The notes under the pieces: generated by a model
The model's input: only the letters and a program-made list of their open reading frames with translations
Told to the model about the DNA's origin: nothing
Database searches by the model: none
Assembly (NCBI RefSeq): GCF_030161555.1
Contig: NZ_BSUK01000001.1
Span: 3,534,001 to 3,598,000 of the forward strand
Direction: 5' to 3'
DNA from: Luteimicrobium album
GTDB lineage: Bacteria > Actinomycetota > Actinomycetes > Actinomycetales > Cellulomonadaceae
Length of the DNA stretch: 64,000 bases
Program-made: the position numbers and the translations under genes
Shown here: in pieces, positions 27,577 to 37,146 of the stretch
Position numbering within the stretch: the first letter of the stretch is position 1
Layout: each line of letters begins with the position of its first letter

Positions 27577-28962
27577 GTGCTGCTCACCCTGACCACGACG
27601 CACCGGCCCGCGACCGACCTCGGCTACCTGCTCTTCAAGCACCCCGACCGGGTCCAGGCGTTCCAACAGTCGTTCGGCACGGCGACCGTCCTCTACCCGG
27701 AAGCCACCGACGAACGCTGCACCGTCGCTGTCCTGCTCGAGATCGACCCCGTGCGCCTCGCACGATCCGCAGGACGCAGCACCCCCGACTTCTCCCTCGC
27801 CCAGTACGTCAACGACCGCTCGTACGCCGCGTCGTCGCTCCTGGGCGTCGCCGTCGCGGACGTGTTCAGCACGGCCCGCAGCGGCCGTGCGGACTCACGG
27901 CAGGCGCTCGCGGACTCCCGCATCCCGCTCGAGATCACGATCCCTGTCCTCCCCTGCCGCGGTGGGCCCCCGATCGCCCGACGGGTCTTCGAACCGCTCG
28001 GCTGGCACGTCGACGCCTCACCGATCGCCCTCGACGACCGGTTCCCCGACTGGGGCGCGTCGCGGTACGTCCGGCTCACGCTCACCGGTGAGCTGCGCCT
28101 CGCCGACGCGCTGAACCAGCTCCACGTGCTCCTGCCCGTGCTGGACGAGGCCAAGCACTACTGGCAGAGCGACGACGAGGTCGACAAGCTCCTCCGGTCA
28201 GGCGCCGGATGGCTCGCGACCCACCCCGACCGTGAGCTCGTCACGCGCCGCTACCTCGGTCGTCGGTCGTCCCTGACCCGGGTGGCGCTGGCGCGCCTGG
28301 CCGAGCTCGACGACGTGACCGACGAGCTCGAGCCGACTGAGGCCGAGGAGCCCCCGGCGCGTCGCCGTCCCCTCAACGCCCAGCGCCACGAGGCGGTGCT
28401 CGGTGCACTGCGTGAGCTCGAGGCGCGGTCCGTGATCGACCTCGGCTGCGGGCCCGGGGCGTTCCTCCACGTGCTCGTGCGCGAACCGTCGCTCACCCGG
28501 GTCGCAGGCGCCGACGTCTCGACCCGCTCGCTCCAGGTCGCCGCCCGCCGGCTCCACCTCGACGACCTCAGCGAGCGGCAGAGCGAACGGATCTCCCTGT
28601 TCCAGGCAGCCCTCACCTACGAGGACGCCCGGTTCGCCGGGTTCGACGCCGCCGTCCTCATGGAGGTGGTCGAGCACGTCGACCCCTCCCGGCTGCCGGC
28701 CCTCGAACGCGTCGTCTTCGGCGCCGCACGTCCCCGTGCCGTCCTCGTGACGACCCCGAACCGCGAGTACAACGTCCGCTACGAAGGGCTGACCGGCATG
28801 CGCCACCCCGACCACCGCTTCGAGTGGAGCCGCGCCGAGCTCCAGGACTGGGCGGGTCGCGTCGCCACCGCGCACGGGTACACGGTCGAGCTGCGCGGCA
28901 TCGGGGACGTCGACCCCGACCTCGGCGCCCCGACCCACCTGGCGGTGTTCCGACGTGACTGA
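27577..28962 (+). CDS. hen1: 3'-terminal RNA ribose 2'-O-methyltransferase Hen1
   Basis: Methylates the 2'-OH at the 3' end of cut RNA so that, after repair by Pnkp, the site resists re-cleavage. 461 aa. The N-terminal Hen1 domain (MLLTLTTTHRPATDLGYLLF, LFKHPDRVQAFQQSFGTATV) supports the Pnkp ligase. The C-terminal methyltransferase has the SAM loop VIDLGCGPG (286-294) and the metal site E363, E366, H367 in MEVVEHVDP, with further His in MRHPDHRFEW. GTG 27577 fits the family start. The stop overlaps the pnkp start by 8 nt, so the two are translationally coupled. Confidence 0.95.
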   Translation: MLLTLTTTHRPATDLGYLLFKHPDRVQAFQQSFGTATVLYPEATDERCTVAVLLEIDPVRLARSAGRSTPDFSLAQYVNDRSYAASSLLGVAVADVFSTARSGRADSRQALADSRIPLEITIPVLPCRGGPPIARRVFEPLGWHVDASPIALDDRFPDWGASRYVRLTLTGELRLADALNQLHVLLPVLDEAKHYWQSDDEVDKLLRSGAGWLATHPDRELVTRRYLGRRSSLTRVALARLAELDDVTDELEPTEAEEPPARRRPLNAQRHEAVLGALRELEARSVIDLGCGPGAFLHVLVREPSLTRVAGADVSTRSLQVAARRLHLDDLSERQSERISLFQAALTYEDARFAGFDAAVLMEVVEHVDPSRLPALERVVFGAARPRAVLVTTPNREYNVRYEGLTGMRHPDHRFEWSRAELQDWAGRVATAHGYTVELRGIGDVDPDLGAPTHLAVFRRD

Positions 28963-31483
28963 GCAGGTCGAGGCCACCCGCGAGATCGGCGTCCCGGACC
29001 GGGGCCTGGTCCTGCTCGTCGGGGTGTCCGGGAGCGGCAAGTCCACGTTCGCGGCCACGCACTTCGCGCCGTCCCAGGTCATCTCCTCGGACTTCTGCCG
29101 CGCGCTCGTGTCCGACGACGAGAACGACCAGTCCGCGACCACGGACGCGTTCGACGTGCTCCACTACATCGTCGGGACCCGCCTGCGCCGCGGCCTGCTC
29201 ACCGTGGTGGACGCCACGAACGTGCAGTCGGCCGCACGCGCCTCCCTCGTCCGGGTCGCCAAGGACCACGACGTGCTCGTCGACGCGATCGTCCTCGACG
29301 TCCCCGAGTCCGTCGCGGTCCGCCGCAACGAGAACCGGCCCGGACGCGACTTCGGCCCACGCGTCGTCGCCCGGCAGCACAAGGACCTCAAGCGTTCGCT
29401 GCGCTCCCTGCGCAAGGAAGGCTTCCGGCGCGTGCACGTCCTGCCCGGCGACGAGCCGGGCGACGTCCGGATCGTGCCCCAGAAGCCCTGGAACGACCGC
29501 ACGGACCTGCACGGCCCCTTCGACGTCGTCGGCGACGTGCACGGCTGCGCGACCGAGCTGCGCACCCTGCTCGAGACGCTCGGCTGGGTGCTGCAGCGCG
29601 ACGACGACGGCCGGGCCGTCGGCGCCCACCACCCCGCCGGACGCACCGCGGTGTTCGTCGGCGACCTCGTGGACCGCGGCCCCGACACCCCCGGCGTGCT
29701 ACGGCTCGTCATGGGCATGGTCGCAGCCGGGACGGCGCTGTGCGTCTCCGGGAACCACGAGGCCAAGCTCGTGCGTGCCCTCAAGGGCGCCGACGTGCAG
29801 GTCCGGCACGGCCTCGCCGAGTCCCTCGCCCAGCTCGAGGCGGCCGGCGAGCCGTTCCGCTCCGACGCGCTGGCCTTCATGGACCGCCTGATCAGCCACT
29901 ACGTGCTCGACGACGGCCGCCTCGTCGTCGCGCACGCCGGGCTCAAGGAGTCCTACCACGGGCGGTCGTCCGCTCGGGTGCGATCGTTCGCGCTCTACGG
30001 CGACACCACGGGCGAGACCGACGAGTACGGCCTGCCCGTCCGCCACCCGTGGGCGCGCGAGTACCGCGGCCAGGCCACGGTCGTGTACGGGCACACCCCG
30101 GTCGTCGAACCGGAATGGGTCAACAACACCATCTGCCTCGACACGGGCGTCGTCTTCGGCGGGCGGCTCACCGCGCTGCGCTACCCCGAGCGCGAGCTCG
30201 TCCACGTCCCCGCGCTCCAGCAGTACTACGAGCCGGCACGACCCCTCGGCCGCCCCGCGGCCGACCGCGAGCCCACCGCCCTCACCATCGACGACGTCAC
30301 CGGCACCCGCTGGCTCCAGACCGAGCACGCCGGCAAGGTCAAGATCCCCGAGGAGAACGCCGCCGCAGCACTCGAGGTCATGAGCCGGTTCGCCGTCGAC
30401 CCCCGCTGGCTCGTCTACCTGCCGCCGACCATGGCACCCGCCCCGACCTCGAGCAGGGACGGCTACCTCGAGCACCCCGAGGAGGCCTTCGCCGAGTACG
30501 CGGCCGCCGGCGTACGCCACGTCGTGTGCGAGGAGAAGCACATGGGCTCACGCGCCGTCGCCGTCCTCGCACGCGACGAGGCGACCGCCGCGCGCCGGTT
30601 CGGCATCGCCGACGGCAGCACCGGCGTCGTCCACACCCGTACCGGGCGCGCGTTCTTCCCTGACGGCGGCGAGCTCGTCGAGCGTCTGCGCGTCGCGGTC
30701 GCGCCGCTGTTCGACGAGCTCGAGACCGACTGGCTCGCCCTGGACTGCGAGCTGCTGCCCTGGTCCGCCAAGGCCCTCGGCCTCATCAAGGACCAGTACG
30801 CCTCGGTCGGCGCCGCCGCGCACACCGCCCTCCCCGCTGCCACCGACGTCCTGACCGCCGCCGCCGCTCGCGGGCTCGACGTGACGGCGCTCGCGGACCG
30901 CGTGGCCGCCCGGACCGTGAACGCGGAGGCGTACCGCGACGCGTACGCGGCCTACGTGCGTCCCACGGACGGGCTCGACGGCGTCACGCTCGCGCCGTTC
31001 CAGCTCCTCGCCTCCGAAGGGCGCACGCTCGCCCTCACCGAGTCCCACCGCTGGCACCTGGAACGCATCGGATCCCTCACGGACCCGCTGATCACGCACA
31101 CCCGCCACCGGTACGTGGACCTGACCGACGACGACCAGAGGGCCGATGCCGTCCGGTGGTGGCTCGAGCTCACCGCCGCAGGCGGCGAGGGCATGGTCGT
31201 CAAGCCTGTGGAACCCGTCGTGTCGGCCAAGCGGGTCCAGCCGGGGCTGAAGGTCCGTGGCCGTGAGTACCTGCGGATCATCTACGGACCGGACTACACC
31301 GATTCCCTGGACGTCCTGCGGCGCAGGTCGCTCGGCCGGAAGAAGAACCTTGCTCTGCGTGAGCACGGCCTCGGGCTGGACGCGCTGGCCCGGTTCGTCG
31401 AGGGGCGGCCGCTCTGGTCGGTGCACCAGATGGTCTTCGCCGTGCTGGCGCTGGAGTCGGAGCCGGTCGACCCGCGCCTCTGA
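28955..31483 (+). CDS. pnkp: Polynucleotide kinase-phosphatase (RNA repair end-healing and ligase enzyme)
   Basis: 842 aa, the normal length for bacterial Pnkp. Three domains heal and seal broken RNA, typically ribotoxin-cut tRNA. The 5' kinase holds the P-loop GVSGSGKST (23-31). The 2',3'-phosphatase is a metallophosphoesterase with GDVHGC (193-198), GDLVDRGPDT (from 236), GNHE and YGHTP. The ligase domain carries nucleotidyl-acceptor K528 in EEKHMGSRAV and motif EGMVVKP near the C-terminus. Hen1 contacts activate the ligase in characterised systems. The gene is intact, with no frameshift. A short hairpin follows. Confidence 0.96.
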   Translation: MTEQVEATREIGVPDRGLVLLVGVSGSGKSTFAATHFAPSQVISSDFCRALVSDDENDQSATTDAFDVLHYIVGTRLRRGLLTVVDATNVQSAARASLVRVAKDHDVLVDAIVLDVPESVAVRRNENRPGRDFGPRVVARQHKDLKRSLRSLRKEGFRRVHVLPGDEPGDVRIVPQKPWNDRTDLHGPFDVVGDVHGCATELRTLLETLGWVLQRDDDGRAVGAHHPAGRTAVFVGDLVDRGPDTPGVLRLVMGMVAAGTALCVSGNHEAKLVRALKGADVQVRHGLAESLAQLEAAGEPFRSDALAFMDRLISHYVLDDGRLVVAHAGLKESYHGRSSARVRSFALYGDTTGETDEYGLPVRHPWAREYRGQATVVYGHTPVVEPEWVNNTICLDTGVVFGGRLTALRYPERELVHVPALQQYYEPARPLGRPAADREPTALTIDDVTGTRWLQTEHAGKVKIPEENAAAALEVMSRFAVDPRWLVYLPPTMAPAPTSSRDGYLEHPEEAFAEYAAAGVRHVVCEEKHMGSRAVAVLARDEATAARRFGIADGSTGVVHTRTGRAFFPDGGELVERLRVAVAPLFDELETDWLALDCELLPWSAKALGLIKDQYASVGAAAHTALPAATDVLTAAAARGLDVTALADRVAARTVNAEAYRDAYAAYVRPTDGLDGVTLAPFQLLASEGRTLALTESHRWHLERIGSLTDPLITHTRHRYVDLTDDDQRADAVRWWLELTAAGGEGMVVKPVEPVVSAKRVQPGLKVRGREYLRIIYGPDYTDSLDVLRRRSLGRKKNLALREHGLGLDALARFVEGRPLWSVHQMVFAVLALESEPVDPRL

Positions 31484-31486
31484 GGG

Positions 31487-31501
31487 CCCGGCACTGCCGG
31501 G
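31487..31501 (+). terminator. Hairpin after pnkp
   Basis: CCCGGC-act-GCCGGG starts 4 nt after the stop codon. Short but GC-only and well placed. Confidence 0.45.
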
Positions 31502-31502
31502 G

Positions 31503-31649
31503 TCAAGCGTCGTCGTGCTCGTCCTGGGGGTGCAGGGCTCCGCCCTCGCCCTCCCAGCGGTCCTCCTGCTTGCGTTCCGACGGCGTCGGGGTCGTCTTCT
31601 TCGACGGCCAGTGCAGCATGGCCCGCATCCGCTCGCGCAGCTTCCCCAT
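31503..31649 (-). CDS. Small charged protein of unknown function
   Basis: 48 aa starting MGKLRERMRAMLHWPSKKTT and ending GALHPQDEHDDA. Basic at the start and acidic at the end, no membrane segment, no Cys. It converges with pnkp and is divergent from the chitinase. The ORF can be extended upstream, but ATG 31649 gives a compact reading. I do not recognise a family; it could be a chance ORF, though coding bias in the third position looks normal. Confidence 0.4.
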   Translation of the reverse strand: MGKLRERMRAMLHWPSKKTTPTPSERKQEDRWEGEGGALHPQDEHDDA

Positions 31650-31712
31650 GGCACCGACGCTACGTGCCGCCTCGGAGGTCCGCATGCCACGGCGATTTGT
31701 AAGGGGAATCCA

Positions 31713-31718
31713 CATAAT
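31713..31718 (+). promoter_or_regulatory. Probable -10 box of the chitinase promoter
   Basis: CATAAT stands in an unusually AT-rich stretch (31690-31725) and would give a leader of about 105 nt before ATG 31830. No convincing -35 hexamer and no DasR-type chitin-regulon site were seen. Confidence 0.35.
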
Positions 31719-31829
31719 CTTGCCCAGGCCATTGCTCCACTCGCTGCCAGATGTCAAGGATGAACGAGGCACCGCGCAAGCGGCGTGATGCTGCGGGCCA
31801 CGGCCCGGGAGCGAGCGAGGAGATCAACG

Positions 31830-33101
31830 ATGCAGTTGAGTTTCAGCGCACGAGTCGGCGGCGTGCTCGCCGCTGGCGCGATGGCCGTCGCAGGGGGTGT
31901 GACCGGTGGGGTCGCGCTCGCCACGTCGGCCACCGCGGCGGGCGGCACCTGTGCCGCCGCATGGAGCGCGTCGACCGTCTACAACGGCGGGCAGACCGCG
32001 AGCGAGAACGGCGTCAACTACACGGCGAACTGGTGGACCCAGGGCGACGACCCCGCGACCCACAACGGGGCGAGCGGGAGCGGGCAGCCGTGGACCTCGC
32101 AGGGCTCCTGCACCGGCGGGGGCACCGGCGGTGGTGACGACGGCGGTGGTGGTGGTGACACCGGAGGCGGTGACGACGGCGGGAACCCCGGCGGCGGCAC
32201 CGGGAGCGCCGACGGCGTCGTCTTCGCCCCGTACAAGGACATCACCGTCTCCATGGACTGGAACACGAGCACGATGCGGACGGCGGCGAGCGGGACCACC
32301 CTTCCCCTCGTGGGCGCAAACAGCTTCTACTCGACGGTCCAGCCGAACCTCGGCGCGATCACCCTCGCGTTCGCGACGGGCACGTGCACCAACGAGGGCT
32401 GGGCCGGCGTCAACGCCCAAGCCTTCATCGGCTCGAACATCGGCGCGCTCGACTCCGCGGGCCTCGACTACATCGTGTCGACGGGCGGCGCGGCCGGCTC
32501 GTTCACGTGCGGCTCCGGCGCGAACCTCAAGAGCTTCATCGCCCGGTACGCGACCCCGCACATGATCGGCCTCGACTTCGACATCGAGAACGGGATGTCG
32601 ACGTCGGACATCACGAACCTCGTCGACGCGGCCGCCGAGGCGCAGTCCGCCTACCCCGACCTGCGCTTCTCCTTCACGCTCGCCACCTGGGCAGCGTCGG
32701 ACAGCAGCCACGCCGGTCTCAACTCGCTCGGCACGTCCGTGGTGAACGCGATCAAGGCGTCCTCGCTGACGCACTACACGATCGACCTGATGACGATGGA
32801 CTACGGCGGCCCGTCGGCAGCCGTGTGCGTCATCTCGGGCGGCCAGTGCGACATGGGCCAGTCGGCCGTCCAGGCGGCCAAGAACCTCGAGTACACGTTC
32901 GGCATCCCCGCCGACAAGATCGAGCTCTGCCCCATGATCGCCGCGAACGACGTCGCGGGTGAGAACTTCACGCTCTCCGACGTCGACACCGTGACGAACT
33001 ACGTCAAGGCCAACGGCCTCGCCGGCATCCGGTACTGGTCGCTCGACCGCGACTCGGGCGTCCAGTACACCAAGAGGTTCCTCAGCGACCTCGGGCGCTG
33101 A
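31830..33101 (+). CDS. Secreted chitinase: CBM5/12 module, Gly/Asp linker, GH18 domain
   Basis: 423 aa. Residues 1-35 are a signal peptide (GVLAAGAMAVAGGVTGGVAL then ATSATAAGG). A chitin-binding CBM5/12 module follows (CAAAWSASTVYNGGQTAS, then YTANWWTQGDDP), then a Gly/Asp-rich linker at about 32113-32205, then a GH18 catalytic domain. The catalytic motif is MIGLDFDIE, so the general acid Glu and two Asp are present while the first Asp of DxxDxDxE is Ile. YWSLDRDSGVQYTKRF closes the barrel. GAGGAG lies before ATG 31830. It degrades extracellular chitin. Confidence 0.93.
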   Translation: MQLSFSARVGGVLAAGAMAVAGGVTGGVALATSATAAGGTCAAAWSASTVYNGGQTASENGVNYTANWWTQGDDPATHNGASGSGQPWTSQGSCTGGGTGGGDDGGGGGDTGGGDDGGNPGGGTGSADGVVFAPYKDITVSMDWNTSTMRTAASGTTLPLVGANSFYSTVQPNLGAITLAFATGTCTNEGWAGVNAQAFIGSNIGALDSAGLDYIVSTGGAAGSFTCGSGANLKSFIARYATPHMIGLDFDIENGMSTSDITNLVDAAAEAQSAYPDLRFSFTLATWAASDSSHAGLNSLGTSVVNAIKASSLTHYTIDLMTMDYGGPSAAVCVISGGQCDMGQSAVQAAKNLEYTFGIPADKIELCPMIAANDVAGENFTLSDVDTVTNYVKANGLAGIRYWSLDRDSGVQYTKRFLSDLGR

Positions 33102-33300
33102 CCCGTTCGCTCCCCAGGCCGAGGCCGTCCCCGCGCGTGCGGAGGCGGCCTCGGCGCGAGCGCCCCGTCGCCGAGCACGACCGGCCGGCTTCGTTCCCCG
33201 CCCTCGGGGCGGTGGGGTGCGTGTCGGGCTCGGGAGGCCAGGGTGGTGACGACCGCTTGGCACAGTATTTGTTGCGATGCCTGCATCCAGACACGACGAA

Positions 33301-33330
33301 GCCCTGGCGAGATCGTCGTCTCACCAGGGC
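33301..33330 (-). terminator. Hairpin terminator of tRNA-Pro
   Basis: GCCCTGG and CCAGGGC pair with an inner GAGA/TCTC extension around a 6-nt loop. It starts 7 nt beyond the tRNA 3' end on the minus strand and could also stop chitinase transcripts. Confidence 0.65.
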
Positions 33331-33336
33331 TCACTG

Positions 33337-33410
33337 TCGGGCTGACAGGATTTGAACCTGCGACCCCCTGACCCCCAGTCAGGTGCGCTACCAAGCTGCG
33401 CCACAGCCCG
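33337..33410 (-). tRNA. tRNA-Pro, anticodon GGG
   Basis: Folds as a complete cloverleaf on the minus strand. The acceptor stem is CGGGCTG/CAGCCCG with discriminator A, the D arm is GCGC/GCGC, and the anticodon arm is CCTGA-CTGGGGG-TCAGG with GGG at positions 34-36. The T arm is GCAGG-TTCAAAT-CCTGT. CCA is not encoded, so it must be added after transcription. No duplicated 3' segment suggesting integration was seen nearby. Confidence 0.95.
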
Positions 33411-33576
33411 TCGATGCCGAATCACCCGCCCGCAGGCGAGACCTCGAGCACCGAGGTGGTCCCTCGGGACCGACGGTAATGCTACCCCAACTCGCCCCCT
33501 CCCCCGACCACATTCGGTCTCCGACCTCGCCGGACGGGCGTCGCCCCAGGTCGTGCGAAACGCCGTGCCCACCCCC

Positions 33577-33582
33577 TACGGT
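33577..33582 (+). promoter_or_regulatory. Possible -10 box of the FAD oxidoreductase
   Basis: TACGGT lies 41 nt before ATG 33624, leaving room for a leader with the AGGAGG site seen just before the start. Confidence 0.3.
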
Positions 33583-33623
33583 GGAACCGTCCGGCGATGC
33601 TCCCACGCCCCAGGAGGCCTGTG

Positions 33624-34915
33624 ATGCGGTTCGACTACGACTACGTGATCGTCGGCGGCGGGATGTCCGCCGACACGGCCGCCCGCGGGATCCGGGAGCT
33701 CGACCCGGACGGCAGCATCGCGATCCTGTCCGAGGACGTCGACGAGCCGTACGAGCGGCCGCCGCTCTCGAAGGACCTGTGGCGCGACGAGGACCGCTCC
33801 CCGACTCCGTGTACCTCGGCACGACCGAGGCCGCCCGCGCGGACGTCCGCACGTCGACACGCGTGACGAGCGTCGACCGTGAGCGCCACGTGGTGGCCGC
33901 GAACGACGACGACGAGTACGGCTATCGCGCGCTGCTCCTGGCGACGGGCGGTCGGCCGCGCGAGCTGGACCTGCCGCCGAGTCCGCGCGTCGTGTACTAC
34001 CGGTCGTTCGGCGACTACCACCGCACGCGCGAGCTGGCGGACGAGGCCCGCGCCCAGGCCGGCGACCCGGACGCGGGGCGCGTGATCGTCGTCGGCGGCG
34101 GGTACATCGGAACGGAGGTCGCGGCCGGTCTGGCGATGGCGGGCGCGCCGGTCACCTACCTGACGTCGGACCCGGTCCCGGGCGCGAAGACGTACCCGGA
34201 GGTGCTGGCGCGCCGGATCGAGGCGCGGTACGCGGAGCACGGGGTCGACGTCGTCACGAAGGCCCGTGCGACAGGCCTCGAGCAGGCCGAGACGGACCGG
34301 GTCCTGGTGCACGCCGAGGTCGACGGCTCGCCGGTGACGTTGTCGGGGATCGGCGCGGTGGTGGGCTTCGGGATCGAGCCCAACGTGGAGCTCGCGGTCG
34401 CGGCGGGGATCGACGTGGACACCGAGCAGCAGGGTGTCGTCGTCGACGAGGCTCTGCGCACGAGCGACCCGGACGTGTTCGCGTCGGGCGACATCGCGCT
34501 GTACCCGGACCGGCTCCTCGGCACCCGACGCGTGGAGCACGTGGACCACGCGCAGCAGTCCGGCCGGACGGCGGGCCGCAACATGGCGGCCTCGGTCCTG
34601 GGCAACGAGCTCGGCCCGTACGAGCACACGCCGTTCTACTACTCGGACATCTTCGACCTCGGCTACGAGGCCGTGGGCGTGCTCGACACGAGCCTGGACC
34701 TCGTGGAGGACTGGGCGCCGGGCGCCGAGGGCGACACGGGCGTCGTGTACTACGTGGGGACGCAGGACTCGGGCGACGCGGGCAAGCTCAAGGGCGTGCT
34801 GCTGTGGAACGTGTGGGACTCGACCGACCGGGCGCGGCAGCTGCTGGGCGAGTTCCACGAGCCGGGGTCGGTCACGGGGCCGGACGACCTGCGCGGCCGC
34901 ATCCCGACCACGTGA
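33624..34915 (+). CDS. NAD(P)/FAD-dependent oxidoreductase (rubredoxin/ferredoxin-reductase type), one frameshift
   Basis: About 430 aa after repair. [20 protein letters not shown] binds [20 protein letters not shown] is the segment typical of ferredoxin and rubredoxin reductases; [20 protein letters not shown] binds NAD(P)H; and [20 protein letters not shown] is the second FAD motif. A missing C at 33799-33802 shifts the frame after DRSP. AGGAGG precedes ATG 33624. It stands alone without a ferredoxin or P450 neighbour, so the electron partner is unknown. Its TGA directly abuts the stop of der. Confidence 0.85.
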
Positions 34916-36407
34916 TCAGCGCTTGCGCTTCTCGCGCACCCGCACGGAGATCTCGATCGGCGAGCCCTCGAACCCGAACGTCTCGCGGAGGCGGCGCTCG
35001 ATGAAGCGGCGGTAGCCGGCCTCGAGGAACCCGGACGCGAACACGACGAAGCGCGGCGGCCGCGTGGACGCCTGCGTCGCGAAGAGGATGCGCGGCTGCT
35101 TGCCGCCCCGCAGCGGGTGGGGGTGGGCCGCGACGAGCTCGCCGAGGAACGCGTTGAGGCGCCCGGTCGGGATGCGCCTGTCCCACGACTCGAGTGACCT
35201 CTCGAGCGCGGGCACGAGCCGGTCCGCGTGCCAGCCAGTCTTTGCGGAGACGTTGACGCGCGGCGCCCACTGGACCTGGACGAGCTCGCGCTCGATCTCG
35301 CGCTCCAGGTAGTGGCGGCGGTCCTCGTCCATGAGGTCCCACTTGTTGTAGGCGATGACGAGCGCTCGGCCGGCGTCCACGACCTGGGAGATGACGCGGG
35401 TGTCCTGCTCGGTGAGCGTCTCGGACGCGTCGAGCAGCACGACGGCGACCTCGGCCTTCTCGATCGCGGCCTGCGTGCGCAGGCTCGCGTAGAAGTCGGC
35501 GCCCTTCGTCTGGTGGACGCGGCGACGGATGCCGGCGGTGTCGACGAACCACCACGGGATCCCCTTGAGCTCGACGAGCTCGTCGACGGGGTCGCGCGTG
35601 GTGCCGGCGGTCTCGTGCACGACGACGCGCTCGGCGCCGGCGAGCTTGTTGAGCAGCGACGACTTGCCGACGTTGGGGCGCCCGACGAGCGCGACGCGCC
35701 GCGGCCCTCGGGGAGCGCGACGCCGTGCGCGGACTCGGTGGGCAGCGCGGCCATGGCGGCGTCGAGCAGGTCGCCGGTCCCGCGGCCGTGCAGGGACGAG
35801 ACGGGGTAGGGCTCCCCAGCCCGAGGCTCCACAGCGCGGTCGCGTCGGCCTCGCCGCGCGGCCCGTCCACCTTGTTGGCGCACAGCACCACGGGCTTCTT
35901 GGACTTGCGCAGCAGCCGGACGACGTCCTCGTCGGTCGCGGTCGCGCCGACGGTCGCGTCAACGACGAAGATCACGGCGTCCGCGAGCGAGATGGCGACC
36001 TCGGCCTGCTCGGCGACGCGCGCGTCGATGCCGGCGACGTCGACCTCCCAGCCGCCGGTGTCGACGAGCGTGAACCGGCGCCCGGCCCACTCGGCGGGGT
36101 AGCTCACGCGGTCGCGCGTCACGCCGGGCGTGTCCTCGACGACGGCCTCGCGGCGCCCGAGGATGCGGTTGACGAGCGTGGACTTCCCGACGTTCGGGCG
36201 CCCGACGACGGCGAGGACGGGCAGGATCTCGGGCTCCTCGCCCAGGTCCTCGGCGAGCTCGCCCCCGTCGAGGAGGGCGAGGTCGGCGTCGTCGAGGTCG
36301 TACTCGCGCAGGCCGGCGCGCAGCGCACGCTCGCGGGTCGCGTCGTCGAGATCGGCGACGTCTTCCGCTCCGGGCACGACGGACTCCGGCAGGTCGGGGG
36401 TGGTCAT
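34916..36407 (-). CDS. der: Ribosome biogenesis GTPase Der (EngA), two frameshifts
   Basis: A double GTPase needed for 50S subunit maturation. Both G domains are visible: GRPNVGKST with [13 protein letters not shown] and NKVD in the first, GRPNVGKSS with [14 protein letters not shown] and NKWD in the second. A KH-like C-terminal domain follows. About 497 aa after adding one base at 35814-35817 and one at 35702-35704. The gene is normally essential, so the breaks are probably sequence errors. It is the last gene of a minus-strand cluster with cmk and plsC. Confidence 0.93.
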
Positions 36408-36453
36408 GCGTCGATTCTCCCAGGTGCGGCGCCCGACGACGAACCGCGCGCTC

Positions 36454-37146
36454 TCAGTCGCGCAGCGGGTCGTCTCCCGGGAGCTGGATGCCGGTGCGCG
36501 CGCTCACGGCGTGCACGTGCGCGGCGAGCCCGTCGCGGATGGTCTCGGCGGCCCGGGCGATCGCCTCCTTGCCGCTCACGCCGGCCTCGCGGACCACCGT
36601 GATCGGGGCGCCGAACTCGACGTGCAGGCGGGCGCGCAGCCGCGGCAGGCTGTTGACGCTCTTCCCGGTGCGCCGCGTGCCGAGCATGGCGGTCGGGACG
36701 ACGGGCGCGTGGCCGTTGAGGGCGAGCCACGCGATGCCCGCCCGGGCTCCCGCGAAGTCGCCACGCCCGCGCGTGCCCTCGGGGAACACGCCGACGGCGT
36801 CCCCGCGGCGCAGCACGCCGAGCCCGGTGGCCAGTGCGCGCCGTCCGCCGTCCCGGTCGACCGGGATCTGTCCCGACGTCTTGAGGATCCAGCCGACCGG
36901 GCCGACCCACATCGACTCCTTGACGAGGATGTGCAGGCCGCGGGGCGCGACCCCGAGGAGCAGGGGCCCGTCGAGCAGGCCGGTGTGGTTCGCGGCGACG
37001 ATCACCGGTCCCTCGGCCGGGACGTGCTCGGCCCCGACGACGCGGGCGTTCCAGACGACGCGCCCCAGGAACCGGCCGACCCACCGCGACCACGCGGGAC
37101 CGGCGGCGCTCGGGAGGTCCTGGCTCACGCGCGGTGCCCCGCTCAT
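36454..37146 (-). CDS. plsC: 1-acyl-sn-glycerol-3-phosphate acyltransferase
   Basis: 230 aa. Transfers the second acyl chain in phosphatidic acid synthesis at the membrane. The catalytic motif is [11 protein letters not shown] (HX4D), and the substrate-binding motif is [15 protein letters not shown] 37146 overlaps the stop of cmk (ATGA), so translation is coupled. cmk-plsC-der is a common actinobacterial order. Confidence 0.88.
   Translation of the reverse strand: MSGAPRVSQDLPSAAGPAWSRWVGRFLGRVVWNARVVGAEHVPAEGPVIVAANHTGLLDGPLLLGVAPRGLHILVKESMWVGPVGWILKTSGQIPVDRDGGRRALATGLGVLRRGDAVGVFPEGTRGRGDFAGARAGIAWLALNGHAPVVPTAMLGTRRTGKSVNSLPRLRARLHVEFGAPITVVREAGVSGKEAIARAAETIRDGLAAHVHAVSARTGIQLPGDDPLRD

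Noticed and set aside
32113..32205. GGTGGTGAC-like repeats as a CRISPR or functional DNA repeat
   Set aside because: They encode the Gly/Asp linker of the chitinase in frame; spacing and unit length are irregular.
33624..34915. Split reading frames treated as true pseudogenes (here and in der, zwf, uvrC and others)
   Set aside because: Each needs only one base in a G/C run, both halves keep full motif conservation, and many are essential.
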